Assembly (NCBI RefSeq): GCF_014654785.1 | Contig: NZ_BNBD01000012.1 | Location: 1 to 64,000, forward strand | Origin: Streptomyces mashuensis | GTDB taxonomy: Bacteria; Actinomycetota; Actinomycetes; Streptomycetales; Streptomycetaceae | Reading direction: 5' to 3' | DNA: 64,000 nt | Shown: piece by piece, positions 8,824 to 17,295 of the stretch | Position numbering within the stretch: position 1 is the first letter of the stretch | Layout of the letters: every line of letters starts with the position of its first letter | The notes under the pieces: generated by a model | Databases searched by the model: none | What the model saw: the letters and a program-made list of their open reading frames with translations, nothing else | Told to the model about the DNA's origin: nothing | Position numbers and translations under genes: made by a program

Positions 8824-8908
8824 CGGAGGATACGAGATTCGAACTCGTGAGGGGTTGCCCCCAACACGCTTTCCAAGCGTGCGCCCTAGGCCTCTAGGCG
8901 AATCCTCC
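8824..8908 (-). tRNA. tRNA-Ser (anticodon GGA)
   Basis: An 85-nt class II tRNA. The acceptor stem is GGAGGAT paired with ATCCTCC and the discriminator is G. The anticodon stem-loop is ACGCTTGGAAAGCGT with anticodon GGA. There is a long variable arm, and the T-arm contains GTTCGAATC. CCA is not encoded. The 3' end faces the hsd region, so this is the likely attachment site of the element to its left. Confidence 0.95.
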
Positions 8909-8954
8909 GCCGCAAACAATACAAGACGCGGAGCAGTGCTCGCGAACCCGTTCC

Positions 8955-8993
8955 CCGGAGGGGGTCTCCGGAGGGGGTCTCCGGAGGGGGTCT
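8955..8993. repeat. Three tandem copies of a 13-bp repeat
   Basis: CCGGAGGGGGTCT is repeated three times without gaps (8955, 8968, 8981), followed by a partial copy. It lies between tRNA-Ser and the SRP RNA gene. No coding role is visible. Confidence 0.9.
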
Positions 8994-9074
8994 CCGGGGG
9001 GTGAAGGAGGCGCGGCTGGGGGCCTGGGCGGGTGGGGGTGTCCGGGTACCCGCCGGGATCCGCTAGGCTTGGGG

Positions 9075-9168
9075 CCAAGCCCCTCACGTGGCGCTATCTC
9101 ACCCAACTCCCCCAGGGCCGGAAGGCAGCAAGGGTAAGTGGGCTCTGGCGGGTGCGTGAGGGGCCCTT
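9075..9168 (+). ncRNA. ffs: Signal recognition particle RNA (small bacterial type)
   Basis: The 4.5S-type RNA of the signal recognition particle, partner of Ffh in co-translational targeting. The conserved apical domain is visible (GGGCCGGAAGGCAGCAAGGG, about 9115-9134), and a long terminal stem pairs AGCCCCTCAC (from 9078) with GTGAGGGGCCC (from 9156). Its place directly upstream of dnaX is the usual actinobacterial arrangement. Exact ends are estimated from the stem. Confidence 0.9.
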
Positions 9169-9286
9169 TGCGTTCCCAGGGGCGCTCCGGCGCATCGCGG
9201 GCGCCCGGGTCCGTGCCCGGGCCCGGGCCCGGTGGGGATTCTGTGACGGAAGCCACTTGTCAGTGGGGCCCGATATCGTCGTAGGT

Positions 9287-11617
9287 GTGTCGTCCCTCGC
9301 GCTCTACCGCCGCTACCGCCCCGAGACCTTCGCCGAGGTCATCGGGCAAGAGCATGTCACCACCCCGCTGCAGCAGGCGCTGCGCAACAACCGGGTCAAC
9401 CACGCGTACCTGTTCAGCGGACCGCGCGGCTGTGGCAAGACGACCAGCGCGCGCATCCTCGCCCGCTGCCTGAACTGCGAGAACGGGCCCACGCCCACCC
9501 CTTGCGGCGAGTGCCAGTCCTGCCGTGACCTCGCGCGCAACGGACGCGGTTCGATCGACGTCATCGAGATCGACGCCGCGTCGCACGGTGGCGTCGACGA
9601 CGCCCGTGAGCTGCGCGAGAAGGCGTTCTTCGGGCCCGCCTCCAGCCGCTACAAGATCTACATCATCGACGAGGCCCACATGGTCACCTCGGCGGGCTTC
9701 AACGCCCTGCTGAAGGTCGTCGAGGAGCCGCCGGAGCACCTGAAGTTCATCTTCGCCACCACCGAGCCCGAGAAGGTCATCGGGACCATCCGGTCCCGTA
9801 CGCACCACTACCCCTTCCGCCTCGTCCCGCCCGGCACCCTGCGCGACTACCTGAGCGAGGTGTGCGAGCAGGAGAAGATCCCCGTCGAGGACGGCGTGCT
9901 GCCGCTGGTCGTGCGGGCCGGCGCGGGTTCCGTGCGTGACTCGATGTCCGTGATGGACCAGCTGCTCGCCGGCGCCGCCGAGGACGGTGTGACGTACGCC
10001 ATGGCGACGTCCCTCCTCGGCTACACGGACGGTTCGCTGCTCGACGCCGTCGTCGAGGCGTTCGCCGCGGGCGACGGCGCGGCGGCCTTCCAGGTCGTCG
10101 ACCGCGTCGTCGAGGGCGGCAACGACCCGCGCCGCTTCGTCGCCGACCTGCTGGAGCGGCTGCGCGACCTCGTCATCCTCGCCGCCGTGCCCGACGCGGC
10201 GGAAAAGGGCCTCATCGACGCGCCCGTCGACGTCGTGGAGCGCATGCAGGCCCAGGCGTCCTCGTTCGGCGCGGGCGAGCTCAGCCGCGCCGCGGACCTG
10301 GTCAACCAGGGCCTGACGGAGATGCGCGGCGCCACGTCGCCCCGGCTCCAGCTGGAGCTGATCTGCGCCCGCGTGCTGCTGCCCGCCGCCTTCGACGACG
10401 AACGTTCCGTACGGGCCCGCCTCGAGCGGCTGGAGCGCGGCGCGGCCACTGTGGGCATGCCGGCTGCCGGTATGCCCGCCATGGGGTACGTGCCCGGCCC
10501 CGACGCGCACGTGCCGCACGCGGGCCCCGGCGCCGGGCTGACCGGCCCGGCAGCCGCCCGCGCGGCCGTGGCGACCCCTACGGGTACGGGCGCTCCGGCC
10601 GCCCCCGTGGCCCCGACGACTCCGGCAGCGGCCCCTACGGGTGCGCCGACGGCCCCGGAGCCCGTGGTGCCGTCGCCCGCCTCTCCTGCCCCGGCACCGG
10701 CACCAGCCGCAGCCGCCACAACTGCCGCGCCCGCCGACCCTGCCGCTGGTGCGTCCAGTGGTGCGCGGCCCGGTGCCTGGCCGGCCGCGGCGGCCCCCGG
10801 CTCGGCCGGGGGAGCGGCGCCCGCCAAGGCGCCGGGCTCCTGGCCGACGGCCGCTGCTGCCGGCACGGGCGCGGCCCCATCTGCCCCGGCACCGGTCCCG
10901 GCTGCGCCTGCCCCGGCACCCGCGGCGGCGGCCTCGCCGTCGTACCCGCAGTCGCCCCAGCCGCAGGGTGACGCCCTCCAGGCGCGGCAGCTGTGGCCGA
11001 ACATCCTTGAGGCGGTCAAGAACCGCCGCCGTTTCACGTGGATCCTGCTGAGCCAGAACGCCCAGGTCTCCGGCTTCGACGGCGCCACCCTGCAGATCGG
11101 TTTCTCCAACGCCGGTGCGCGTGACAGCTTCGCCAACAGCGGCAGCGAGGACGTGCTGCGGCAGGCACTGGGCGACCTCGGTCTCCAGTGGAAGACCGAG
11201 CTGATCGTCGACCCCTCCGGCGGCGCCAACCTCGCCGGTGGCGGCGTCGGCGGTGGTGCGGGTGCGGCGCCCGCGTACGCCCGCCCGCAGACGTACCAGC
11301 CGCAGCCGCCGCCCCCGGCCCAGCCGTCCCACCAGGCACCCCCGCCGCCGGCTGCGGCCCCGGCAGCTCCGGCGCAGTCCGCCCCGCAGGCCCCGCCCTG
11401 CTCGGCCCCTGCCGCGGCGCCCCGGCAGGCACCGGCCCCGGCGGCCCCGGCCGCCCCCGCGCAGCCGTACCGCGAGCCGGAGCCGCCGCCCGTGGCCCCC
11501 GAGGACGACATGCCGGCCGAGGACGACCCCGACCTCGACGACACCGCCCTGACCGGCCACGACCTGATCGTGCGCGAGCTGGGCGCCACGGTCGTCGAGG
11601 AGATCGCCCACGAGTAG
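9287..11617 (+). CDS. dnaX: DNA polymerase III subunits gamma and tau, DnaX (776 aa)
   Basis: Clamp-loader ATPase that loads the beta clamp and couples the polymerases. AAA+ domain: Walker A GPRGCGKT at 45-52, a zinc-binding Cys cluster (C61, C64, C73, C76, C79), and Walker B IIDEAHM near 125. It is followed by the clamp-loader lid and collar and then a very long Ala/Pro-rich linker (about residues 385-560, with a second stretch near 660-730). A tau-like conserved segment lies between them (LWPNILEAVKNRRRFTWILL). The GTG at 9287 gives the family start MSSLALYRRYRPETF; no good ribosome binding site precedes it. A separate gamma product was not established. Confidence 0.95.
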   Translation: MSSLALYRRYRPETFAEVIGQEHVTTPLQQALRNNRVNHAYLFSGPRGCGKTTSARILARCLNCENGPTPTPCGECQSCRDLARNGRGSIDVIEIDAASHGGVDDARELREKAFFGPASSRYKIYIIDEAHMVTSAGFNALLKVVEEPPEHLKFIFATTEPEKVIGTIRSRTHHYPFRLVPPGTLRDYLSEVCEQEKIPVEDGVLPLVVRAGAGSVRDSMSVMDQLLAGAAEDGVTYAMATSLLGYTDGSLLDAVVEAFAAGDGAAAFQVVDRVVEGGNDPRRFVADLLERLRDLVILAAVPDAAEKGLIDAPVDVVERMQAQASSFGAGELSRAADLVNQGLTEMRGATSPRLQLELICARVLLPAAFDDERSVRARLERLERGAATVGMPAAGMPAMGYVPGPDAHVPHAGPGAGLTGPAAARAAVATPTGTGAPAAPVAPTTPAAAPTGAPTAPEPVVPSPASPAPAPAPAAAATTAAPADPAAGASSGARPGAWPAAAAPGSAGGAAPAKAPGSWPTAAAAGTGAAPSAPAPVPAAPAPAPAAAASPSYPQSPQPQGDALQARQLWPNILEAVKNRRRFTWILLSQNAQVSGFDGATLQIGFSNAGARDSFANSGSEDVLRQALGDLGLQWKTELIVDPSGGANLAGGGVGGGAGAAPAYARPQTYQPQPPPPAQPSHQAPPPPAAAPAAPAQSAPQAPPCSAPAAAPRQAPAPAAPAAPAQPYREPEPPPVAPEDDMPAEDDPDLDDTALTGHDLIVRELGATVVEEIAHE

Positions 11618-11807
11618 GCGCGCGCCCCTGCGTCGCCCCTGCGCTGCCCCTGCGACCGCGCTGCTTCCGCCGTTTCCTGCCGTTCTCCGTCTCGTTTCCG
11701 CGGCGTAGGGCGCTCCGCGCGACGAGCACGTAGGCTCGGGCCTGGCGGAGCGCGCCCGCGGGTGCGCGCCGCAGCGCACCACGTCGTCGAGAGCCAGGAG
11801 CGAGCCC

Positions 11808-12140
11808 GTGATCCCCGGTGGCCAGCCCAACATGCAGCAGCTGTTCCAGCAGGCCCAGAAGATGCAGCAGGACCTCGCCGCGGCCCAGGAGGAGCTGGCC
11901 CGTACGCACGTCGAGGGCACGGCGGGCGGTGGCCTGGTGAAGGCCACGGTCACCGGTGCCGGCGAGCTGCAGGGCCTGGTGATCGACCCCAAGGCGGTGG
12001 ACCCGGAGGACACCGAGACCCTCGCCGACCTCGTCCTCGCCGCCGTGCGGGACGCCAACCAGAGCGCCCAGCAGCTGCAGCAGCAGAAGCTCGGCCCGCT
12101 CACCCAGGGCCTGGGCGGCATCCCCGGCCTCCCGTTCTGA
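11808..12140 (+). CDS. ybaB: YbaB/EbfC-family nucleoid-associated protein (110 aa)
   Basis: A small DNA-binding protein thought to act in nucleoid organisation, regularly encoded between dnaX and recR. The sequence is the typical coiled-coil start QQLFQQAQKMQQDLAAAQEEL (residues 9-29), a beta region (VEGTAGGGLVKATVTGAGEL) and a second helix with VLAAVRDANQSAQQLQQQKL. The GTG start at 11808 and the length fit the family. It is co-directional with dnaX and recR. Confidence 0.93.
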   Translation: MIPGGQPNMQQLFQQAQKMQQDLAAAQEELARTHVEGTAGGGLVKATVTGAGELQGLVIDPKAVDPEDTETLADLVLAAVRDANQSAQQLQQQKLGPLTQGLGGIPGLPF

Positions 12141-12344
12141 CGCGGACCCCGAGGCCGGGCCCCGATGCCCGGCCCTGACACCGGACCCCGACGCCCGGCC
12201 CTGACCGGGTCCGGGCCGGACCGGGGTCCCGTCAGGGGCTTCCCGGATTACGGGAGGGCCCGGGCCGTCGCACAGTAGAAGCGCGGAACACGACCCGCGG
12301 TGCGACGAGAGCACACCGCGAAGAGCGACGAAGGAGAACGATCC

Positions 12345-12944
12345 GTGTACGAAGGCGTGGTCCAGGACCTCATCGACGAACTGGGCAGGCTGCCCGGCGT
12401 CGGTCCCAAGAGCGCGCAGCGGATCGCCTTCCACATCCTCCAGGCGGAGCCCGCGGACGTGCGCCGGCTGGCGCACGCCCTGACGGAGGTCAAGGCCAAG
12501 GTCCGGTTCTGTGCCGAGTGCGGCAACGTGGCGCAGGAGGAGCGGTGCCGCGTCTGCCAGGACCCGCGCCGCGACCCGGCGGTGATCTGCGTCGTGGAGG
12601 AGCCCAAGGACGTCGTCGCCATCGAGCGGACGCGGGAATTCCGTGGCCGCTACCACGTGCTCGGCGGGGCGATCAGCCCCATCGAGGGCGTCGGCCCGGA
12701 CGACCTGCGCATCCGCGAGCTGCTGGCGCGGCTCGCGGACGGCACGGTCACCGAGCTGATCCTGGCAACGGACCCCAATCTGGAAGGGGAGGCCACCGCC
12801 ACCTACCTGGCGCGGATGGTCAAGCCCATGGGGCTGAAGGTCACCAGGCTGGCCAGCGGCCTGCCCGTGGGCGGGGATCTTGAATACGCCGACGAGGTCA
12901 CGCTCGGCCGTGCCTTCGAAGGGAGAAGACTTCTCGATGTCTGA
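12345..12944 (+). CDS. recR: Recombination mediator protein RecR (199 aa)
   Basis: Acts with RecO and RecF to load RecA on gapped DNA. A helix-hairpin-helix (LGRLPGVGPKSAQRIAFHIL, residues 13-32) is followed by a four-cysteine zinc motif (CAECGN..RCRVC, about 57-72) and a Toprim domain (ICVVEEPKDVVAIE..YHVLGG). The length matches the family. The GTG at 12345 is preceded by AAGGAG at 12331-12336. The end overlaps the DUF5063 gene by 8 bases. Confidence 0.96.
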   Translation: MYEGVVQDLIDELGRLPGVGPKSAQRIAFHILQAEPADVRRLAHALTEVKAKVRFCAECGNVAQEERCRVCQDPRRDPAVICVVEEPKDVVAIERTREFRGRYHVLGGAISPIEGVGPDDLRIRELLARLADGTVTELILATDPNLEGEATATYLARMVKPMGLKVTRLASGLPVGGDLEYADEVTLGRAFEGRRLLDV

Positions 12945-13611
12945 CGCAACGCTGCACGACGCCCGGCGCGCTCCGGACGACTTCGCCGTCTCGGTGGCGG
13001 ATTCGATCGAGAGCTTCATCGTGGCCGTCACCGAGGTGTCGCGCGGTGACGAGCCCGACAGCGCCGTGCCCTTCCTGCTGCTGGAGATCTCCCAGCTGCT
13101 GCTGACCGGCGGCCGGCTGGGCGCGCACGAGGACTTCGTCCCCGACGAGCGCTACGAGCCGGACGTGGGCCCCGAGCCGGACGTCGACGAGCTGCGCGAG
13201 CGGTTCGCGGCCATGCTCGACCCGGTGGACGTCTACTCCGAGGTCTTCGACCCGTACGTGCCCCGGAGCGCGCCCGTCGCCTGCCGCATCTCCGACGACC
13301 TGGCCGACATCATCACCGACCTGCGGCACGGCATGGCCCACTACCGCGACGGCCGCCTCAGCGAGGCCCTGTGGTGGTGGCAGTTCTCCTACCTGACCAA
13401 CTGGGGCCCGACCGCCTCGGCCTGCCTGCGCGCCCTCCAGTCGCTCGTCGCGCACGTACGGCTGGACCAGCCGCTCGACGCGCTCGACGGCCTGGACACC
13501 GACAGCGACGCGGCGGCCGACGAGCAGCTGGCGGAGGAGGCGGGCCGGGTGATGGCCGAGGAGATCGGCGGCCCGCTGGGCCTGGGCACGAAGGCCCCGG
13601 AGCGCCGCTGA
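12937..13611 (+). CDS. DUF5063 domain protein (224 aa)
   Basis: Function unknown. It is an acidic, mostly helical protein of the DUF5063 family that follows recR in many actinobacteria. The N-terminal helix SVADSIESFIVAVTEVSRG (about 17-35) and the later HGMAHYRDGRLSEALWWWQFSY segment (about 131-152) are the most family-like parts. The ATG at 12937 has GGGAGAAG upstream and overlaps recR, so translation is probably coupled. There is no signal peptide or membrane segment. Confidence 0.85.
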   Translation: MSDATLHDARRAPDDFAVSVADSIESFIVAVTEVSRGDEPDSAVPFLLLEISQLLLTGGRLGAHEDFVPDERYEPDVGPEPDVDELRERFAAMLDPVDVYSEVFDPYVPRSAPVACRISDDLADIITDLRHGMAHYRDGRLSEALWWWQFSYLTNWGPTASACLRALQSLVAHVRLDQPLDALDGLDTDSDAAADEQLAEEAGRVMAEEIGGPLGLGTKAPERR

Positions 13612-13742
13612 GGAGCCCGTACCGGCCGCGTACGGAACCCGGGCCGCCCCTCCGGCGTCTCAGGATGTGACATCCGACAGGTCGATCACGGTCCCTCGTT
13701 AGACTGAGCCGACCGCATTACGTAGAGCTGCGAGGAGCGCAC

Positions 13743-15014
13743 GTGGGCCTTGTCGTGCAGAAGTACGGAGGCTCCTCCGTTGCCGATGCCGAGGGCATCA
13801 AGCGGGTCGCCAAGCGAGTGGTGGAAGCCAAGAAGAACGGCCACCAGGTGGTCGTCGTGGTTTCCGCGATGGGCGACACGACGGACGAGTTGATCGATCT
13901 CGCGGGGCAGGTTTCGCCGATTCCTGCCGGCCGCGAGCTCGACATGCTGCTGACCGCCGGAGAGCGGATCTCCATGGCCCTCCTGGCGATGGCGATCAAA
14001 AACCTCGGTCACGAGGCCCAGTCGTTCACGGGCAGCCAGGCCGGAGTCATCACCGACTCGGTCCACAACAAGGCGCGCATCATCGATGTCACGCCGGGGC
14101 GGATCAAGCAGTCGGTCGACGCGGGCAACATCGCGATCGTGGCCGGTTTCCAGGGCGTGTCCCAGGACAAGAAGGACATCACCACGCTGGGCCGGGGCGG
14201 CAGTGACACCACCGCCGTGGCGCTGGCGGCGGCGCTCGACGCCGAGGTGTGCGAGATCTACACGGACGTCGACGGCGTGTTCACCGCCGACCCGCGGGTC
14301 GTGAAGAAGGCCCGCAAGATCGACTGGATCTCCTTCGAGGACATGCTGGAGCTGGCCAGCTCCGGTTCCAAGGTGCTGCTCCACCGCTGTGTGGAGTACG
14401 CACGCCGTTACAACATCCCGATCCACGTCCGCTCGTCCTTCTCCGGGCTGCGCGGCACCTGGGTCAGCAACGAGCCGCAAGGGGACCAGCCGATGGAGCA
14501 GGCGATCATCTCCGGTGTCGCGCACGACACCTCGGAGGCGAAGGTCACGGTCGTGGGCGTGCCGGACAAGCCGGGCGAGGCCGCGACGATCTTCCGGGCC
14601 ATCGCGGACGCCGAGATCAACATCGACATGGTCGTCCAGAACGTCTCCGCGGCGTCCACCGGCCTGACCGACATCTCCTTCACCCTCCCCAAGACCGAGG
14701 GCCACAAGGCGATCGAGGCGCTGGAGAAGACCAAGGACCGCGTCGGCTTCGACTCGCTGCGCTACGACGACCAGATCGCCAAGATCTCGCTCGTCGGCGC
14801 GGGCATGAAGACGAACCCGGGCGTGACGGCGACGTTCTTCGAGGCGCTGTCCAACGCGGGCGTGAACATCGAGCTGATCTCGACCTCCGAGATCCGCATC
14901 TCGGTCGTCACGCGCGCCGACGACGTCAACGAGGCGGTCCGCGCCGTCCACACGGCGTTCGGCCTGGACAGCGAGAGCGACGAGGCAGTCGTCTACGGAG
15001 GCACCGGCCGATGA
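13743..15014 (+). CDS. ask: Aspartokinase (423 aa)
   Basis: Phosphorylates aspartate in the first step toward lysine, threonine, methionine and diaminopimelate. The amino acid kinase domain begins with the motif KYGGSSV (residues 6-12), and two ACT regulatory domains follow from about residue 262 (KVTVVGVPDKPGEAA and KISLVGAGMKTNPG). An internal ATG at 14493 (residue 251), with AAGGGG about 8 bases upstream, sits where the separate beta subunit starts in other actinobacterial aspartokinases. The gene overlaps the next one, aspartate-semialdehyde dehydrogenase, by 4 bases (ATGA), so the first two pathway steps are coupled. Confidence 0.96.
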   Translation: MGLVVQKYGGSSVADAEGIKRVAKRVVEAKKNGHQVVVVVSAMGDTTDELIDLAGQVSPIPAGRELDMLLTAGERISMALLAMAIKNLGHEAQSFTGSQAGVITDSVHNKARIIDVTPGRIKQSVDAGNIAIVAGFQGVSQDKKDITTLGRGGSDTTAVALAAALDAEVCEIYTDVDGVFTADPRVVKKARKIDWISFEDMLELASSGSKVLLHRCVEYARRYNIPIHVRSSFSGLRGTWVSNEPQGDQPMEQAIISGVAHDTSEAKVTVVGVPDKPGEAATIFRAIADAEINIDMVVQNVSAASTGLTDISFTLPKTEGHKAIEALEKTKDRVGFDSLRYDDQIAKISLVGAGMKTNPGVTATFFEALSNAGVNIELISTSEIRISVVTRADDVNEAVRAVHTAFGLDSESDEAVVYGGTGR

Positions 15015-16237
15015 CGGCCGCCCACCCGGTGGGCCGGCCCGGGCGGCCGGTCCCGCCGGGTGGCACCCCGCCGCACGGCGACGCCGCGCAGGCGCCGGCC
15101 ACCGGCCGCACCGCTCCCGCTGCCCCGGCTGCCCCGGCTTCCCCCGGGGTGAAGCCCGGCCGTGACGGGCGGCCCACGCTGGCCGTCGTCGGGGCCACCG
15201 GTGCCGTCGGCGCGGTCCTGCTGGAGATCCTGTCGCAGCGCGCGGACGTCTGGGGCGAGATACGTCTCGTCGCGTCGGCCCGTTCGGCCGGCCGGAAGCT
15301 GACGGTGCGCGGCGAGGAGACCGAGGTCGTCGCGCTCGGCGACGACGTCTTCGAGGGCGTCGACGTGGCGGTGTTCGACGTACCGGACGACGTGGCCGCC
15401 CGCTGGGCGCCCGTCGCCGCGGCCCGTGGCGCGGTGGTCGTCGACAACTCGGCGGCGTTCCGCATGGACCCGGACGTACCGCTGGTGGTGCCCGAGGTGA
15501 ACCCGCATGCGGCGCGTGTCCGCCCGCGCGGCATCGTCGCCAACCCCAACTGCGCCACCCTCTCGATGATCGTGGCGGTGGGTGCCCTGCACGCCGCCTT
15601 CGGCCTGCGCGAGCTGGTGGTCTCCTCGTACCAGGCGGTCTCGGGAGCGGGCCGGCGCGGCGTCGACGCGCTGCGCGCCCAGCTCGCCGCCGTCGTCGGT
15701 ACGGACCTGGGGACGCACCCCGGTGACCTGCGCCGCGCGGTCGGTGAGGCGGCCGGGCCGTTCCCGGCGCCGGTGGCGCTCAATGTGGTGCCGTGGATCG
15801 GCGAGCCGGGCGAGGACGGCTGGTCCTCCGAGGAACTCGAGGTGCGGGCGGAGACCCGGAAGATCCTGGGGCTGCCGGGGCTGCGGGTGAGCGCGACCTG
15901 CGTCCGCGTCCCCGTGGTCACCACGCACTCGATGAGCGTGCACGCCCGGTTCGAGCGCGAGGTGAGCGTGCCGGAGGCGCACGAGATCCTGGCGAACGCC
16001 CCCGGGGTGGTGCTGTGCGACAGCCCGGCCGAGGGCGAGTTCCCGACGCCGGCCGACGCGGTGGGCACCGACCCGACCTGGGCGGGGCGGGTCCGGCGGT
16101 CCCCGGACGACCCCCGTGCGCTCGACCTGTTCCTGTGCGGCGACAATCTCCGCAAGGGAGCGGCCCTCAACGCGGCCCAGATCGCAGAACTCGTGGCGGC
16201 GGAGCTGACCGCTCCGCAATACTGGGGGAATGTGTGA
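15011..16237 (+). CDS. asd: Aspartate-semialdehyde dehydrogenase (408 aa)
   Basis: Reduces aspartyl phosphate to aspartate semialdehyde with NADPH. The dinucleotide motif GATGAVG is at residues 61-67, the catalytic Cys lies in NPNCATLSM (about 180), and the substrate-binding region RVPVVTTHSMSV is about 300. The enzyme is normally about 340-350 residues; here a Pro/Ala-rich extension of about 55 residues precedes the Rossmann fold. The ATG at 15011 is the overlapping start with the aspartokinase stop. A shorter start is not obvious, but the extension may not all be translated. Confidence 0.94.
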   Translation: MTAAHPVGRPGRPVPPGGTPPHGDAAQAPATGRTAPAAPAAPASPGVKPGRDGRPTLAVVGATGAVGAVLLEILSQRADVWGEIRLVASARSAGRKLTVRGEETEVVALGDDVFEGVDVAVFDVPDDVAARWAPVAAARGAVVVDNSAAFRMDPDVPLVVPEVNPHAARVRPRGIVANPNCATLSMIVAVGALHAAFGLRELVVSSYQAVSGAGRRGVDALRAQLAAVVGTDLGTHPGDLRRAVGEAAGPFPAPVALNVVPWIGEPGEDGWSSEELEVRAETRKILGLPGLRVSATCVRVPVVTTHSMSVHARFEREVSVPEAHEILANAPGVVLCDSPAEGEFPTPADAVGTDPTWAGRVRRSPDDPRALDLFLCGDNLRKGAALNAAQIAELVAAELTAPQYWGNV

Positions 16238-16257
16238 AGGTCTTGTGATCAACTTAT

Positions 16258-16269
16258 TGGTCCGGACCT
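16258..16269. promoter_or_regulatory. DasR/chi-type operator-like palindrome
   Basis: TGGTCCGGACCT lies between asd and the sigma factor gene. It differs at one base from the TGGTCCAGACCT element known from Streptomyces chitinase promoters, and it resembles the DasR consensus TGGTCTAGACCA. Similarity is all that supports it. The rest of 16238-16536 shows nothing else I can name. Confidence 0.35.
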
Positions 16270-16536
16270 ATTGAACTGGGCAGACGTACCGTTGACGATC
16301 CCGTTCGAGCGTTCGCTCCCCGCCCGTCCGCAACCGCGGCCGACGTGGGGAGCGTCTTTGTTGCCGTCTCTCACGGCGGTACCAAAAACGGGGCAATAAC
16401 GGGGCATCGAGGAAGAGTTGGTACGCATGAGGGCACGGGCCGCGTCGAGCAGCGGCGAGCCGTCGCCGCACGGCGCGTCGACGGTCACGGTGCCCGGCGC
16501 GTACAACCCTGGCGGGGGGAAGCGTGTCCAACAGGC

Positions 16537-17295
16537 GTGGCAGAGGTCATCAGCATCGCAACGGCCCCCCGGCGCGGCAGCGCGCCGGCGCGCCGGCGCA
16601 CCGGTACACCGGGCGGGATGCCGGTGATCGCGCCTTGGCCCGCCGCCGGCCCCGCGGGGCCGGCCGCACCGCTGCCGGGACAGACCCCGGCGCCCACCGC
16701 AGTCCCGCACGCCCCCCACGCCCCGCACCCTCCGCATCCCGCCGCACAGCCGGCGGCCCACGGGTCCGCCCGGCGGGGGGACGCTGACGAGGCGATGGCA
16801 GCGGGCACCACAGTCGACCACCTCACCGAGACCTACCGCGCCCACTACAGGTCGCTCCTCGGCCTCGCCGCCCTGCTCCTCGACGACACCGCCTCCTGCG
16901 AAGACGTCGTGCAGGAGGCGTTCATCCGCGTGCACTCCGCCCGCGGCCGGGTACGTGACCCGGAGAAGACCCTTGCCTACCTGCGGCAGACCGTCGTCAA
17001 CCTGTCCCGCTCCGCGCTCCGCCGCCGCATCCTCGGACTGAAGCTCCTCTCGAAGCCGATGCCCGACATGGCGAGCGCGGAGGAGGGCGCGTACGAACAG
17101 CTGGAGCGCGACCAATTGATCAAAGCGATGCGTGGACTGCAGCGCCGCCAGCGCGAGGTTCTCGTCCTCCGCTACTTCGCCGACATGACCGAGGCCCAGG
17201 TCGCCGAGACCCTGGGCCTGTCCCTGGGCTCGGTCAAGGCGTACGGATCGCGGGGCATCGCGGCGCTCCGGATCGCCATGGAGGCACCGGTATGA
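16537..17295 (+). CDS. SigE-family ECF RNA polymerase sigma factor (252 aa)
   Basis: An extracytoplasmic-function sigma factor. Region 2 lies at about residues 95-165 (YRAHYRSLLGLAALLLDD, CEDVVQEAFIRVH), and region 4 at about 190-248 (LQRRQREVLVLRYFADMTEAQVAETLGLSLGSVKAYGSRGIAAL). An unusual Pro/Ala/His-rich stretch of about 85 residues precedes region 2. I chose the GTG at 16537; the ATG at 16795 (MAAGTTVDHLTETY) would drop the low-complexity part and is a serious alternative. The gene overlaps the membrane protein gene downstream, which may act as its partner. Confidence 0.85.
   Translation: MAEVISIATAPRRGSAPARRRTGTPGGMPVIAPWPAAGPAGPAAPLPGQTPAPTAVPHAPHAPHPPHPAAQPAAHGSARRGDADEAMAAGTTVDHLTETYRAHYRSLLGLAALLLDDTASCEDVVQEAFIRVHSARGRVRDPEKTLAYLRQTVVNLSRSALRRRILGLKLLSKPMPDMASAEEGAYEQLERDQLIKAMRGLQRRQREVLVLRYFADMTEAQVAETLGLSLGSVKAYGSRGIAALRIAMEAPV

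Noticed and set aside
9260..12181. A 973-codon open frame on the minus strand across dnaX and ybaB
   Set aside because: It is antisense to well-supported genes, Arg/Gly-rich with no domain, and is the usual mirror frame of high-GC coding DNA.
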